Positions 1-7,050 of a stretch of 18,331 nucleotides of DNA are shown in pieces (the stretch's first letter is position 1; each line of letters starts with the position of its first letter). Made by a program: the position numbers and the translations under genes. Source of the DNA: Comamonadaceae bacterium (lineage in GTDB: Bacteria > Pseudomonadota > Gammaproteobacteria > Burkholderiales > Burkholderiaceae_C); contig CANBQX010000023.1 in assembly GCA_947371775.1 (NCBI GenBank), forward strand, positions 1 through 18,331. The letters run 5' to 3'. The notes beneath the pieces are model-generated. The model had not been told where the DNA came from, searched no databases, and saw only the letters and a list, made by a program, of their open reading frames with translations.

Positions 1-57
1 CTCTGACAGCACCCGACCGGCCATGAATTTTCCGGCTTCATCAAACATTACAAACAT
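1..57 (-). CDS. RNB-family ribonuclease (RNase II/R-like), N-terminal fragment
   Basis: Reading leftwards from an ATG at 57, the frame stays open to the window edge and gives 19 residues beginning MFVMFDEAGKF and ending AGRVLSE. This closely resembles the start of RNB-domain 3'-5' exoribonucleases of Burkholderiales, which begin with an (L/M)F-E-EAGKF-AGRVLSE type motif; that comparison is from memory of the family. An in-frame ATG at 48 is an alternative start, and neither has a clear Shine-Dalgarno sequence. The gene would be divergent from rodA, with about 50 bases between the starts. Only the first residues are visible, so catalytic residues cannot be checked. Confidence 0.55.
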   Translation of the reverse strand, partial: MFVMFDEAGKFMAGRVLSE

Positions 58-110
58 GGCGGGGATTGTCCCATGGCGCAGGCAACGACCGCCCACCGGA
101 TAATCGCACC

Positions 111-1265
111 ATGGCAGTCCCCTTTGGAACAATCAGTTTGCGCAGCCGCCTGGCCCCCATGTGGGTGGGTTTGGACGGCCCGCTGGCCTTTATCGTGTTT
201 ATCCTGGCCTGCGTGGGCCTGTTGGTCATGTATTCCAGCGGTTTTGACCATGGCAGCCGCTTTCCTGACCATGCGCGCAATATGCTGATCGCCGCCTTTG
301 TGATGTTTGTGGCCGCCCAAATCCCGCCCCAGCGCTTGATGAGCCTGGCCGTTCCGGTCTACGTGCTGGGCGTGGGCTTGTTGGTCGCGGTCGCCATTTT
401 TGGCATCACCAAAAAAGGAGCGCGGCGCTGGCTCAATGTGGGCATCGTGATCCAGCCCAGCGAAATCCTCAAAATCGCGGTGCCGCTGATGCTGGCCTGG
501 TGGTTCCAAAAACGCGAGGGGCAGTTGCGCGCGCTGGACTTTGTGGTGGCGGCACTGCTCCTGGGCATTCCGGTGGGGCTGATCATCAAGCAGCCCGACT
601 TGGGCACCGCCATGCTGGTGCTGGCAGCGGGCCTGGCCATCATATTTTTTGCCGGTGTGAGCTGGAAATTAATCCTGCCGCCCGCCGTGGTGGCCGTGGT
701 GGCGGTGGTCTTGCTGGTGGGCTTTGAGCCCATGTTGTGCGCCGACGGCATGCGCTGGCCGGTGCTGCACGACTACCAGCAGCAGCGCATTTGCACCCTG
801 CTCGACCCCTCGCGCGACCCGCTGGGCAAAGGCTTTCACATCATCCAGGGCATGATTGGGATTGGGTCAGGCGGCGTCTTTGGCGTGGGCTTTATGCAAG
901 GCACGCAGACGCACCTGGAGTTCATTCCCGAGCGCACCACCGACTTTATTTTTGCGGCGTTTTCCGAAGAGTTCGGTCTCTTGGGCAATGTGCTGCTCAT
1001 GACGGCATTTATGGCGCTGATTCTGCGCGGCCTGGCGATTGCGCTGGACGCGCCGACCTTGTTTTCCCGTTTGCTGGCGGGCAGCATTGCCATGATTTTT
1101 TTCACCTACGCCTTTGTCAACATGGGCATGGTCAGCGGCATCTTGCCAGTGGTGGGTGTGCCCCTGCCCTTCATCAGCTATGGCGGCACAGCCATGGTGA
1201 CGCTGGGGTTTGCGCTGGGTATTCTGATGTCCATAGCCAATGCCCGGCGATTGGTACAGACCTAG
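111..1265 (+). CDS. rodA: RodA, SEDS-family peptidoglycan glycosyltransferase
   Basis: RodA polymerises lipid II into glycan strands in the inner membrane during cell elongation, working with PBP2 and the MreBCD system. The 384-residue protein has about ten hydrophobic segments. SEDS signatures are visible: PSEILKIAVPLMLAWW, QPDLGTAML, FIPERTTDFIFAAFSEEFG and the C-terminal GVPLPFISYGGTAM. The Asp of the TTDFIF motif (about residue 278) corresponds to the catalytic Asp of E. coli RodA. The frame is open further upstream to a TTG at 66, but I chose the ATG at 111 because the protein then begins like RodA homologues, a short polar stretch before 'GLDGPLAF'. Neither start has a strong ribosome site. 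mrdA (PBP2), a common neighbour, is not upstream here. The stop codon lies 12 bases before the group II intron. Confidence 0.93.
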   Translation: MAVPFGTISLRSRLAPMWVGLDGPLAFIVFILACVGLLVMYSSGFDHGSRFPDHARNMLIAAFVMFVAAQIPPQRLMSLAVPVYVLGVGLLVAVAIFGITKKGARRWLNVGIVIQPSEILKIAVPLMLAWWFQKREGQLRALDFVVAALLLGIPVGLIIKQPDLGTAMLVLAAGLAIIFFAGVSWKLILPPAVVAVVAVVLLVGFEPMLCADGMRWPVLHDYQQQRICTLLDPSRDPLGKGFHIIQGMIGIGSGGVFGVGFMQGTQTHLEFIPERTTDFIFAAFSEEFGLLGNVLLMTAFMALILRGLAIALDAPTLFSRLLAGSIAMIFFTYAFVNMGMVSGILPVVGVPLPFISYGGTAMVTLGFALGILMSIANARRLVQT

Positions 1266-1271
1266 AATGCC

Positions 1272-1277
1272 CTCATG
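1272..1277 (+). other. IBS1, intron-binding site in the 5' exon
   Basis: CTCATG directly precedes the intron's GTGCG. It pairs with all six bases of CATGAG at 1711-1716. The ATG that ends IBS1 (1275-1277) is probably the original tldD start codon. Confidence 0.8.
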
Positions 1278-1380
1278 GTGCGACCCGAGTCGCTTCATGT
1301 GATCCTTGAGATCACCTATATCAGAGAACAGTTCTCCTCTCAAAAAGGGTCTGTTCCGCCCCCTAAAAAGGGCTAACTTT

Positions 1381-1433
1381 GTAGTAGCCAAGTGGCGCTA
1401 TTTGGCTACTACAGTCCCCGCCCTGAGGGCGGG
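1381..1433 (+). repeat. Two adjacent perfect hairpins inside intron domain I
   Basis: GTAGTAGCCAA (1381-1391) pairs with TTGGCTACTAC (1402-1412), 11 bp with a 10-nt loop. Directly after it, CCCGCCC (1417-1423) pairs with GGGCGGG (1427-1433) around a TGA loop. Both fall in the 5' third of the intron and are most simply stems of domain I. Confidence 0.6.
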
Positions 1434-1710
1434 TCACTGGTGAATCACGACCTAAAGGGCTGTGGTTTGTTGCCGAATTGCGACACATTCTCGAAAGAGT
1501 TGGTTAATTTACATATCTTTACAAATTTGATTTGTATTGAAAGTTACTGATCAAGAGCGAACCGCTCTTTGTGTCTTGTTTCCTCTGAAACCACCCTCGG
1601 AACAGGGTGACCTCAACTGCACGTGCGTCTGGAGTAATCCGGAGGTGCGGAGCTGCAGTTAAACACCGCGTGCGCAAGCACACAAGACTGGTGCAAATCA
1701 GTCCCAACTC

Positions 1711-1716
1711 CATGAG
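1711..1716 (+). other. EBS1 of the group II intron (domain I)
   Basis: CATGAG is the exact reverse complement of the six exon bases before the 5' splice site. It lies about 430 nt into the intron, a plausible place for the ID3 loop. I could not identify a convincing EBS2. Confidence 0.75.
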
Positions 1717-2160
1717 CAAGAAATGGAGGCGATGCTGAGGTAAAGGGTACGGGAAATGTAATGTGAACTCTCGTTTTCAACCTTCGACAGCATTGAGTAG
1801 CTAACACTTGTCTCTCCCAAGGGAGGAGCTACGGCCAAAAGGCAAGAAGTCTGGACGTCTGGGTCATGTACCAAACGTCGTTCCCCAAATGGCTTCCGGA
1901 GGATAGAGAGTCCCTAACCCCATCATCTGGCTCGCCAGCCTGATGGACACAAAGGGAAACGGGGTAAGCCCCATTCATCGCCAACGCCGCAAGGTGCTGG
2001 CAACCTGAGAGTAATCAAAGGCCATGGTGGAGGGGGTAGAGGAAAGAGCAAAAAGCGAATGGCCGTCTGTAATGGACGGCATAGGGGTTCTGCCCCGCAG
2101 TGAAAGCTGGCTGACTTGCTCTAGGTGCGACAGCGTGAAAGCAGTTGCGACCTTAACTAA

Positions 2161-2189
2161 GACCCAGAGGGTATCTGACCCTCTGGGTC
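2161..2189 (+). repeat. Domain IV hairpin upstream of the intron ORF
   Basis: GACCCAGAGGGT (2161-2172) is a perfect inverted repeat of ACCCTCTGGGTC (2178-2189) with a 5-nt loop. It lies between the domain IV basal strand and the ORF start, the position of the IVa stem-loop that binds the intron protein in well-studied introns. A role here is inferred. Confidence 0.55.
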
Positions 2190-2224
2190 AGTGCCTTCTT
2201 CGGTTTACTTAACTGGAGGATGGT

Positions 2225-2698
2225 ATGGAACACATCGCTAACGATGCTGCACCTTCGGGCGAATCGAACGACTGGCAATCCATCGATTGGAAAGCCGTCA
2301 TGCATTTCGTCGGAAAGGCGCAGATGCGCATAGCGCAGGCAGAACGGGACAAGGATTTCCACCCCGACTGGCAGGTCTATGGGGAGCGACTGCGCGTGCA
2401 AAGGATGGGCGAGACCATCTGGAACACGCAAAGAGCCTCCCTGTGGTTTGACCAAGGTGGTAGATGCGCTCTCTGCGAGCAACAATTAGACATAGCTGAA
2501 GAAAACATGGACGACCACCACATCGTCTATCGGCAGCTGGGAGGGAGTGATGCTCTCTCCAATCGGGTGCTGTTACATCCGATCTGTCACAGGCGTGTCC
2601 ACGCCCTAGGTTTGAAGGTTATCAAGCCGGTCCCCAGTACGGGGGACTTTAATCTGACGAAGCAGCCGAAGGTTATGCAACCTGTTGAAGCTGTCTAG
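2225..2698 (+). CDS. HNH endonuclease-domain protein of the group II intron, lacking reverse transcriptase
   Basis: This 157-residue protein is encoded in intron domain IV. A clear Shine-Dalgarno (GGAGGA, 2215-2220) precedes the ATG at 2225. Residues about 16-45 (NDWQSIDWKAV... RIAQA) resemble the extreme N-terminus of group II intron proteins, just before the RT fingers. Residues about 46-130 resemble their C-terminal end: a 'HPDWQVYGE' linker, then a zinc-bound HNH nuclease with C81-x2-C84, HH at 98-99, N113, and C121-H122 with H126. A normal protein has roughly 400 further residues of RT and maturase between these parts, and none are present. The frame is uninterrupted and every HNH residue I can identify is kept. 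It may be a remnant made by in-frame deletion or a working nuclease. The maturase function would then have to come from elsewhere, or splicing would rely on the ribozyme alone. Confidence 0.85.
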   Translation: MEHIANDAAPSGESNDWQSIDWKAVMHFVGKAQMRIAQAERDKDFHPDWQVYGERLRVQRMGETIWNTQRASLWFDQGGRCALCEQQLDIAEENMDDHHIVYRQLGGSDALSNRVLLHPICHRRVHALGLKVIKPVPSTGDFNLTKQPKVMQPVEAV

Positions 2699-2713
2699 TC
2701 AGTGGTCGTGCGT

Positions 2714-2747
2714 GAGCCGTGTGCGGTGAAAGTCGCAAGCACGGTTC
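2714..2747 (+). ncRNA. Group II intron domain V (catalytic hairpin)
   Basis: The 34-nt element starts GAGCCGUG and ends CACGGUUC, which pair over 8 bp. It has a 2-nt bulge (AG) on the 3' side, a second 6-bp stem and a GAAA tetraloop at 2728-2731. The catalytic AGC triad is at 2715-2717. All hallmarks of an active domain V are present. Confidence 0.93.
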
Positions 2748-2750
2748 TTT

Positions 2751-2783
2751 GGGGGGGATATCATCGAAAGATGACATCCCTAC
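2751..2783 (+). ncRNA. Group II intron domain VI with branch-point region
   Basis: GGGAU (2755-2759) pairs with AUCCC (2776-2780), and UCAUC (2761-2765) with GAUGA (2770-2774), capped by GAAA. An A-C mismatch at 2760/2775 interrupts the stem. The A at 2776, seven bases before a 3' end at 2783, is the likeliest branch point; A2774 is an alternative. The ATG used here as the tldD start (2771) lies inside this hairpin. Confidence 0.75.
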
Positions 2784-4246
2784 CCTCCATCTCTCGCGAA
2801 CCCACTATTGAACGCTTGGCCACGGCCAAATCCCTGTTGCTGACCCCGTTTGGCCTGGACGAATCGCACCTGGCGCGGGCGCTGGCCGAAATCAAAATGC
2901 AGCGGGTCGATGAAGCCGATCTGTACTTTCAATACACGCGCTCCGAGGGCTGGAGCCTGGAAGAAGGCATCGTCAAAACCGGCTCGTTCAGCATTGACCA
3001 AGGCGTAGGCGTGCGCGCTGTGAGCGGTGAAAAAACCGCATTTGCTTACTCGGACGATATTTCTGAAGCCGCCTTGCTGGACGCTGCCCGCACCGTGCGC
3101 ACCATCTCCGGCGCGGCCCAAACCCGCCGCGTGGGCGTGAGCAAACCCAAGATGGCCCGCAGTCGCTCGCTCTATCCGGACCAAGATCCGATTTCCACTT
3201 TGGACAGCGCCACCAAAGTCGCTTTGCTGGGCAAGGTCGAAAAGCTGGCCCGAGCCAAGGACCCGCGCGTGGCGCAGGTCATGGCCGGACTGGCCATGGA
3301 ATACGACGTGGTGCTGGTGGCCCGCGCAGACGGCACGCTGGCGGCCGATGTGCGCCCGCTGGTGCGCCTGTCGGTCACCGTGATCGCAGAGCAAAAAGGA
3401 CGCCGCGAGGTCGGCTCCTCGGGTGGTGGTGGTCGCTTTGGGCTGGCGTATTTTGACGATGCCCAAATCACCGAGTACGTGAACCAAGCTGTGCATGCCG
3501 CGCTGACCAACCTGGAAGCACGCCCCGCGCCTGCGGGCGAAATGACGGTGGTGCTGGGCTCGGGCTGGCCGGGCATCTTGCTGCACGAAGCCATTGGCCA
3601 CGGCCTGGAGGGTGACTTCAACCGCAAAGGCTCCAGCGCCTTTAGTGGCCGCATCGGCCAGCGCGTGGCGGCCAAGGGCGTGACCGTCTTGGACGATGGC
3701 ACGATTGCCGACCGCCGCGGCTCGCTCAATGTGGACGACGAGGGCAACACCAGCGGGCGCAATGTGCTGATCGAAGACGGCATCCTCAAGGGCTATATCC
3801 AAGACGCGATGAACGCGCGCCTGATGGGTGTGGCGCCCACGGGCAACGGACGGCGCGAAAGCTATGCCCACGTGCCCATGCCGCGCATGACCAACACCTA
3901 CATGTTGGGCGGCGACAAAGACCCGCAGGAAATCGTTAAAAGCATCAAAAAGGGGCTGTATGCCACCAACTTTGGCGGCGGACAGGTGGACATCACCTCC
4001 GGCAAGTTTGTGTTTTCTGCCAGCGAGGCCTATTGGGTCGAGAACGGAAAGATTTTGTACCCGGTCAAAGGTGCGACCATCGTCGGCAGCGGACCGGAAT
4101 GCCTCAAGCGCGTGAGCATGATCGGCAACGACATGCGCCTGGACAGTGGTGTGGGCACCTGTGGCAAAGAGGGCCAGAGCGTGCCTGTGGGCGTGGGCCA
4201 ACCTACATTGCGTATCGACGGCCTGACGGTCGGCGGCACGGCCTGA
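2771..4246 (+). CDS. tldD: TldD, metalloprotease of the TldD/PmbA family
   Basis: TldD forms a heterodimer with TldE (PmbA), a cytoplasmic zinc protease that degrades unfolded peptides and matures some microcins and RiPPs. The partner gene is not in this window. From the ATG at 2771 the protein has 491 residues (E. coli TldD has 481). It carries HEAIGH at 272-277 (the HExxxH zinc motif) followed by GLEGD, and the family's C-terminal GTCGKEGQ with C464. The ATG at 2771 lies within intron domain VI. If splicing joins 1277 to 2783, the mature message instead reads ATG-CCC-TCC-ATC-TCT, giving an N-terminus M-P-S-I-S-R-E-P, which I think is the real one. An upstream GTG in the same frame lies in the intron, next to domain V, and is not credible. 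The gene ends 28 bases before the aroG leader peptide. Confidence 0.93.
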   Translation: MTSLPSISREPTIERLATAKSLLLTPFGLDESHLARALAEIKMQRVDEADLYFQYTRSEGWSLEEGIVKTGSFSIDQGVGVRAVSGEKTAFAYSDDISEAALLDAARTVRTISGAAQTRRVGVSKPKMARSRSLYPDQDPISTLDSATKVALLGKVEKLARAKDPRVAQVMAGLAMEYDVVLVARADGTLAADVRPLVRLSVTVIAEQKGRREVGSSGGGGRFGLAYFDDAQITEYVNQAVHAALTNLEARPAPAGEMTVVLGSGWPGILLHEAIGHGLEGDFNRKGSSAFSGRIGQRVAAKGVTVLDDGTIADRRGSLNVDDEGNTSGRNVLIEDGILKGYIQDAMNARLMGVAPTGNGRRESYAHVPMPRMTNTYMLGGDKDPQEIVKSIKKGLYATNFGGGQVDITSGKFVFSASEAYWVENGKILYPVKGATIVGSGPECLKRVSMIGNDMRLDSGVGTCGKEGQSVPVGVGQPTLRIDGLTVGGTA

Positions 4247-4274
4247 AAAAAAAAGTTGTGCTACATTGAGCGCC

Positions 4275-4343
4275 ATGCATCCCGCCGCTTTTTTCTTTAG
4301 CTATTTTTGGTTCTCCAACGCCTGCGGCGGTAGAGAGTTCTGA
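4275..4343 (+). CDS. Phe-rich leader peptide of the aroG attenuator
   Basis: This is a 22-codon ORF reading MHPAAFFFSYFWFSNACGGREF. It contains six Phe, one Tyr and one Trp, with three consecutive Phe codons at positions 6-8 and further ones at 11 and 13. It lies just upstream of a Rho-independent hairpin and a DAHP synthase gene. Together with the pairing segments described for the attenuator, this is what a phenylalanine-sensing leader peptide should look like. The ribosome site is weak (GAG, 4268-4270). Ribosome stalling at codons 6-13 when charged Phe-tRNA is scarce is inferred by analogy with pheA and trp leaders. Confidence 0.85.
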   Translation: MHPAAFFFSYFWFSNACGGREF

Positions 4344-4404
4344 ACGTACCCTAAAAAAACGTCCTGATACTTCCGAAACCGCCGGCACCCCCGGCGGTTT
4401 TTTT
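4282..4404 (+). promoter_or_regulatory. Transcription attenuator of aroG with four alternative pairing segments
   Basis: Segment 1 (CCGCCGC, 4282-4288, in leader codons 3-5) is perfectly complementary to segment 2 (GCGGCGG, 4324-4330). Segment 2 extended by one base (CGGCGGT, 4325-4331) is perfectly complementary to segment 3 (ACCGCCG, 4378-4384). Segment 3 pairs with segment 4 (4391-4400) to make the terminator. A ribosome held on the Phe codons (4290-4313) would cover segment 1, free segment 2 to capture segment 3, and prevent termination. With enough Phe, 1:2 and 3:4 would form and transcription would stop. Confidence 0.82.
4376..4404 (+). terminator. Rho-independent terminator (attenuator hairpin 3:4)
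   Basis: AAACCGCCGG (4376-4385) pairs with CCGGCGGTTT (4391-4400) across a CACCC loop. The run of seven T starts at 4398 and continues to 4404. It lies between the leader peptide and aroG, so it can also end tldD transcripts. Confidence 0.9.
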
Positions 4405-4443
4405 ATGCCTTTTCTCTTTGATTGACTGCCTTAGGAGCCTGAC

Positions 4444-5547
4444 ATGAACCCCCACGCTGACCGCACCAGCACCACCGATGACGAACGCATCAAGGACATC
4501 ACCGTGTTACCGCCCCCCGAGCATCTGATTCGCTTTTTCCCCATCAGCGGCACGGCCGTGGAGACCCTGGTGTCGGCCACCCGCAAGCGCATCCAAGGCA
4601 TCATGGCCGGCAAAGACGACCGCCTTCTGGTCATCATTGGGCCCTGCTCGATCCACGACCCCGCCGCCGCGCTGGACTATGCGCGCCGTTTGCAAGAGAT
4701 GCGCACCCACTACGCCGACACGCTGGAGATCGTGATGCGCGTGTATTTCGAAAAACCCCGCACCACCGTGGGCTGGAAGGGCCTGATCAACGACCCCTAT
4801 CTGGACGAGAGCTTTCGCATTGACGAAGGTCTGCGCATCGCCCGCCAGCTGCTGATTGACATCAACCGCTTGGGCCTGCCCGCGGGCAGTGAATTTTTGG
4901 ACGTGATTTCGCCGCAGTACCTGGGCGATTTGATCGCCTGGGGCGCCATCGGCGCGCGCACGACCGAGAGCCAGGTCCACCGCGAATTGGCCTCGGGCAT
5001 CTCGGCGCCGATTGGCTTTAAAAACGGCACCGATGGCAATATCAAAATCGCCACCGACGCCATCCAGGCCGCCGCTGGTGGCCACCACTTTCTGTCGGTC
5101 CACAAAAACGGCCAGGTGGCGATCGTGCAAACCCAGGGCAACCCGGACTGCCATGTGATTTTGCGCGGCGGCAAAGCCCCCAACTACGACGCGCAGAGCG
5201 TGGAAGCGGCCTGCCAGGATCTGATCAAAGCCAAGTTGCCACCCACGCTGATGGTGGACTGCAGCCACGCCAACAGCAGCAAGCAGCACGAGAAACAACT
5301 GGACGTGGCGCGCGATATCGCAGCCCAGGTCGCAGGCGGATCCAGCCGTGTCTTTGGCGTGATGATTGAGAGCCACCTGAGCGCAGGCGCGCAAAAATTC
5401 ACGCCCGGCAAGGACTCGCCTTCTGCCTTGGCCTACGGCCAAAGCATTACCGACGCCTGCCTGGGCTGGGACGATTCCCTGGAAAGCCTGGAGGTGCTCT
5501 CCCAGTCGGTGAAGGCACGTCGCGTGCGACGCAACGCGGCAACCTGA
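4444..5547 (+). CDS. aroG: 3-deoxy-7-phosphoheptulonate (DAHP) synthase, class I AroFGH type
   Basis: The enzyme condenses phosphoenolpyruvate with erythrose 4-phosphate, the first step of aromatic amino acid synthesis. The 367-residue protein (E. coli AroG has 350) shows IIGPCSIHD (metal-binding Cys at 68), KPRTTVGWKGLINDPYLD (substrate-binding Lys/Arg), VDCSHANSSK (metal His), GVMIESHL (metal Glu) and ITDACLGWDD (metal Asp). AGGAG at 4433-4437 fits the ATG at 4444. The Phe-rich leader upstream suggests transcriptional control by phenylalanine. Allosteric specificity (Phe or Tyr) cannot be decided by eye, so the aroG label is by similarity within the AroF/G/H family. It is monocistronic, with a terminator shared with convergent mpl. 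Confidence 0.94.
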   Translation: MNPHADRTSTTDDERIKDITVLPPPEHLIRFFPISGTAVETLVSATRKRIQGIMAGKDDRLLVIIGPCSIHDPAAALDYARRLQEMRTHYADTLEIVMRVYFEKPRTTVGWKGLINDPYLDESFRIDEGLRIARQLLIDINRLGLPAGSEFLDVISPQYLGDLIAWGAIGARTTESQVHRELASGISAPIGFKNGTDGNIKIATDAIQAAAGGHHFLSVHKNGQVAIVQTQGNPDCHVILRGGKAPNYDAQSVEAACQDLIKAKLPPTLMVDCSHANSSKQHEKQLDVARDIAAQVAGGSSRVFGVMIESHLSAGAQKFTPGKDSPSALAYGQSITDACLGWDDSLESLEVLSQSVKARRVRRNAAT

Positions 5548-5563
5548 GTCTGCAAAGCCCCAC

Positions 5564-5597
5564 GCAAATGGCCCCTCGCGGGCCATTTTGCTTTTTT
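5564..5597. terminator. Terminator between convergent aroG and mpl
   Basis: GCAAATGGCCC (5564-5574) pairs with GGGCCATTTTGC (5580-5591), with one bulged T, and is followed by TTTTTT. The T-run serves aroG on the + strand. The stem may also work for mpl, whose stop codon overlaps the T-run. Confidence 0.78.
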
Positions 5598-6990
5598 AGG
5601 CGCCTTGGAGCAGCGCGGCGATTTTGTCGTGCACCCCGCCAAACCCGCCGTTGCTCATGCACACAATCTGATCGCCCGCCCGGGCGGCGGCCGCCACCAT
5701 CGAGGCCAGCGCGTCAATCGTGGGGGCCACTTGTGCCTTATCGCCCATGCTGGCCAGTGCTTCGTGGGCATCCCAGCCCAGACCCCCGCCGTGGCAGAAC
5801 GCCAGGTCGGCCTCTTCCAGGCTCCAGGGCAGCTGCGCCTTCATGGTGCCCAGCTTCATGGTGTTGGAGCGCGGCTCAAACACCGCCAGAATGCGCGCGC
5901 CACCGACTTTGCGCCGCAGTCCATTGAGCGTGGTGCGAATCGCGGTCGGGTGGTGGGCAAAGTCGTCGTAAATCGTCACCGGTGCGCCACCCACTTCGCT
6001 TGCCAACGCAATGCTCGCGCGCACTTCCATGCGGCGCTTGACGTTCTCAAAGCTGGCCAAGGCGGCAGCGGCATCGGCAGGCGACACGCCGACATGCTCG
6101 GCCGCTGCAATGGCAGCCAGGGCGTTAAGCTGGTTGTGCACGCCGGTCAAGGACCACTGCACCCGCGCCACGGCTTTACCAGCAAGCAGCACCTCAAAGT
6201 CGTGGGGTTCGCCCAGCGCGCTGAAGTCGCTCACCGCCGCGCCAAAGCTTCGCACCTCGCTCCAGCAACCCTGGTGCAGGACCCGGGCCAGGCTTTCTTC
6301 CAGTCCGTTCACCACAACGCGCCCGGTGGCGGGCACGGTTCGCACCAGATGGTGGAACTGGCGTTCGATCGCCGCCAGATTGTCAAAAATGTCGGCGTGG
6401 TCGAACTCGAGGTTGTTGAGCACGGCGGTGCGCGGGCGGTAATGGACAAACTTGCTGCGCTTGTCAAAAAAGGCGGTGTCGTACTCGTCCGCCTCAATCA
6501 CAAAAGGCCGGCCCTGCCCCAGGCGGGCTGACACCCCAAAGTTCAAAGGCACGCCGCCCACCAAGAAGCCGGGTTGCAGGCCGGCACGCTCCAAAATCCA
6601 GCTCAGCATGGCGGTGGTCGTGGTTTTTCCGTGGGTTCCGGCTACCGCCAGCACATGGCGCCCTTGCAGCACATGCTCGGCCAGCCACTGCGGGCCGCTG
6701 GTGTAAGGCGCACCGGCATCCAAAATCGCCTCAATCAGCGGAAATTTCGCCGTGCCGTTGTCCAGTCGGCTGCGGCTGACGGTGTTGCCCACCACAAAAA
6801 CATCGGGTTGGAGCGCCAATTGGTCTGCACCAAAGCCCTCGATCAAATCAATGCCCAAAGCGCGCAACTGGTCGCTCATGGGCGGATAAACCCCTGCGTC
6901 ACAACCCGTCACCCGGTGCCCGGCCTCGCGTGCCAGGGCCGCCAGACCGCCCATGAAGGTGCCGCAAATGCCCAAAATATGAATATGCAT
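5596..6990 (-). CDS. mpl: UDP-N-acetylmuramate:L-Ala-gamma-D-Glu-meso-DAP ligase
   Basis: Mpl attaches the recycled murein tripeptide L-Ala-D-Glu-mDAP to UDP-MurNAc, returning it to peptidoglycan synthesis in the cytoplasm. The 464-residue protein starts MHIHILGICGTFMGG, the Mpl version of the Mur-ligase N-terminal nucleotide fold; MurC normally has 'GIGGxGM' here. It has the ATP loop GTHGKTTTT at 118-126, a central EADEYDTAFFDKRSKF motif and DDFAHHPTAI before the C-terminal domain. The absence of other division-cluster genes nearby also favours Mpl over MurC. It is divergent from the gene at 7051, with 60 bases between them. AmpD, another recycling enzyme, lies about 11 kb away in this window. 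Confidence 0.93.
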   Translation of the reverse strand: MHIHILGICGTFMGGLAALAREAGHRVTGCDAGVYPPMSDQLRALGIDLIEGFGADQLALQPDVFVVGNTVSRSRLDNGTAKFPLIEAILDAGAPYTSGPQWLAEHVLQGRHVLAVAGTHGKTTTTAMLSWILERAGLQPGFLVGGVPLNFGVSARLGQGRPFVIEADEYDTAFFDKRSKFVHYRPRTAVLNNLEFDHADIFDNLAAIERQFHHLVRTVPATGRVVVNGLEESLARVLHQGCWSEVRSFGAAVSDFSALGEPHDFEVLLAGKAVARVQWSLTGVHNQLNALAAIAAAEHVGVSPADAAAALASFENVKRRMEVRASIALASEVGGAPVTIYDDFAHHPTAIRTTLNGLRRKVGGARILAVFEPRSNTMKLGTMKAQLPWSLEEADLAFCHGGGLGWDAHEALASMGDKAQVAPTIDALASMVAAAARAGDQIVCMSNGGFGGVHDKIAALLQGA

Positions 6991-7050
6991 CGCATGAGTT
7001 TAGCGGCCAGGCCACGCCCGGGCAGGACGGGGCGGGGGCACAATCAAGCC

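Larger units (their letters stand above)
1278..2783 (+). mobile_element. Group II intron, about 1.5 kb, with RT-less HNH ORF
   Basis: The 5' end fits the group II consensus GUGYG (GTGCG at 1278). The 3' part carries a textbook 34-nt domain V at 2714-2747 and a domain VI hairpin ending CCCTAC near 2783. The last six bases of the 5' exon, CTCATG (1272-1277), are perfectly complementary to CATGAG at 1711-1716, a convincing IBS1-EBS1 pair that fixes the 5' splice site. A candidate domain IV basal helix pairs GCGACC (2147-2152) with GGTCGT (2704-2709), which puts the ORF inside domain IV as expected. The 3' junction is uncertain by one base: the usual AY ending favours 2783, while the tldD reading frame favours 2782. 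The segment before domain IV is about 870 nt and contains perfect hairpins. It has the same orientation as rodA and tldD, so splicing is needed for an intact message. Confidence 0.9.

Noticed and set aside
66..110. TTG at 66 as the rodA start
   Set aside because: It adds 15 polar residues not expected in RodA; the ATG at 111 aligns better with family N-termini.
2702..2770. GTG at 2702 as the tldD start
   Set aside because: These codons overlap intron domains V and VI, so the resulting N-terminus would be ribozyme sequence.
2780..4276. 498-residue minus-strand frame opposite tldD
   Set aside because: It is a His/Ala-rich shadow typical of high-GC genes. The + strand carries the complete TldD motifs.
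5605..6531. 308-residue + strand frame opposite mpl
   Set aside because: Shadow of mpl, which has clear Mur-ligase motifs on the minus strand.
6574..7050. Upstream extension of the frame that contains the 197-residue gene
   Set aside because: It runs antisense through the 5' part of mpl and has no homologous character; the ATG at 7051 is the credible start.
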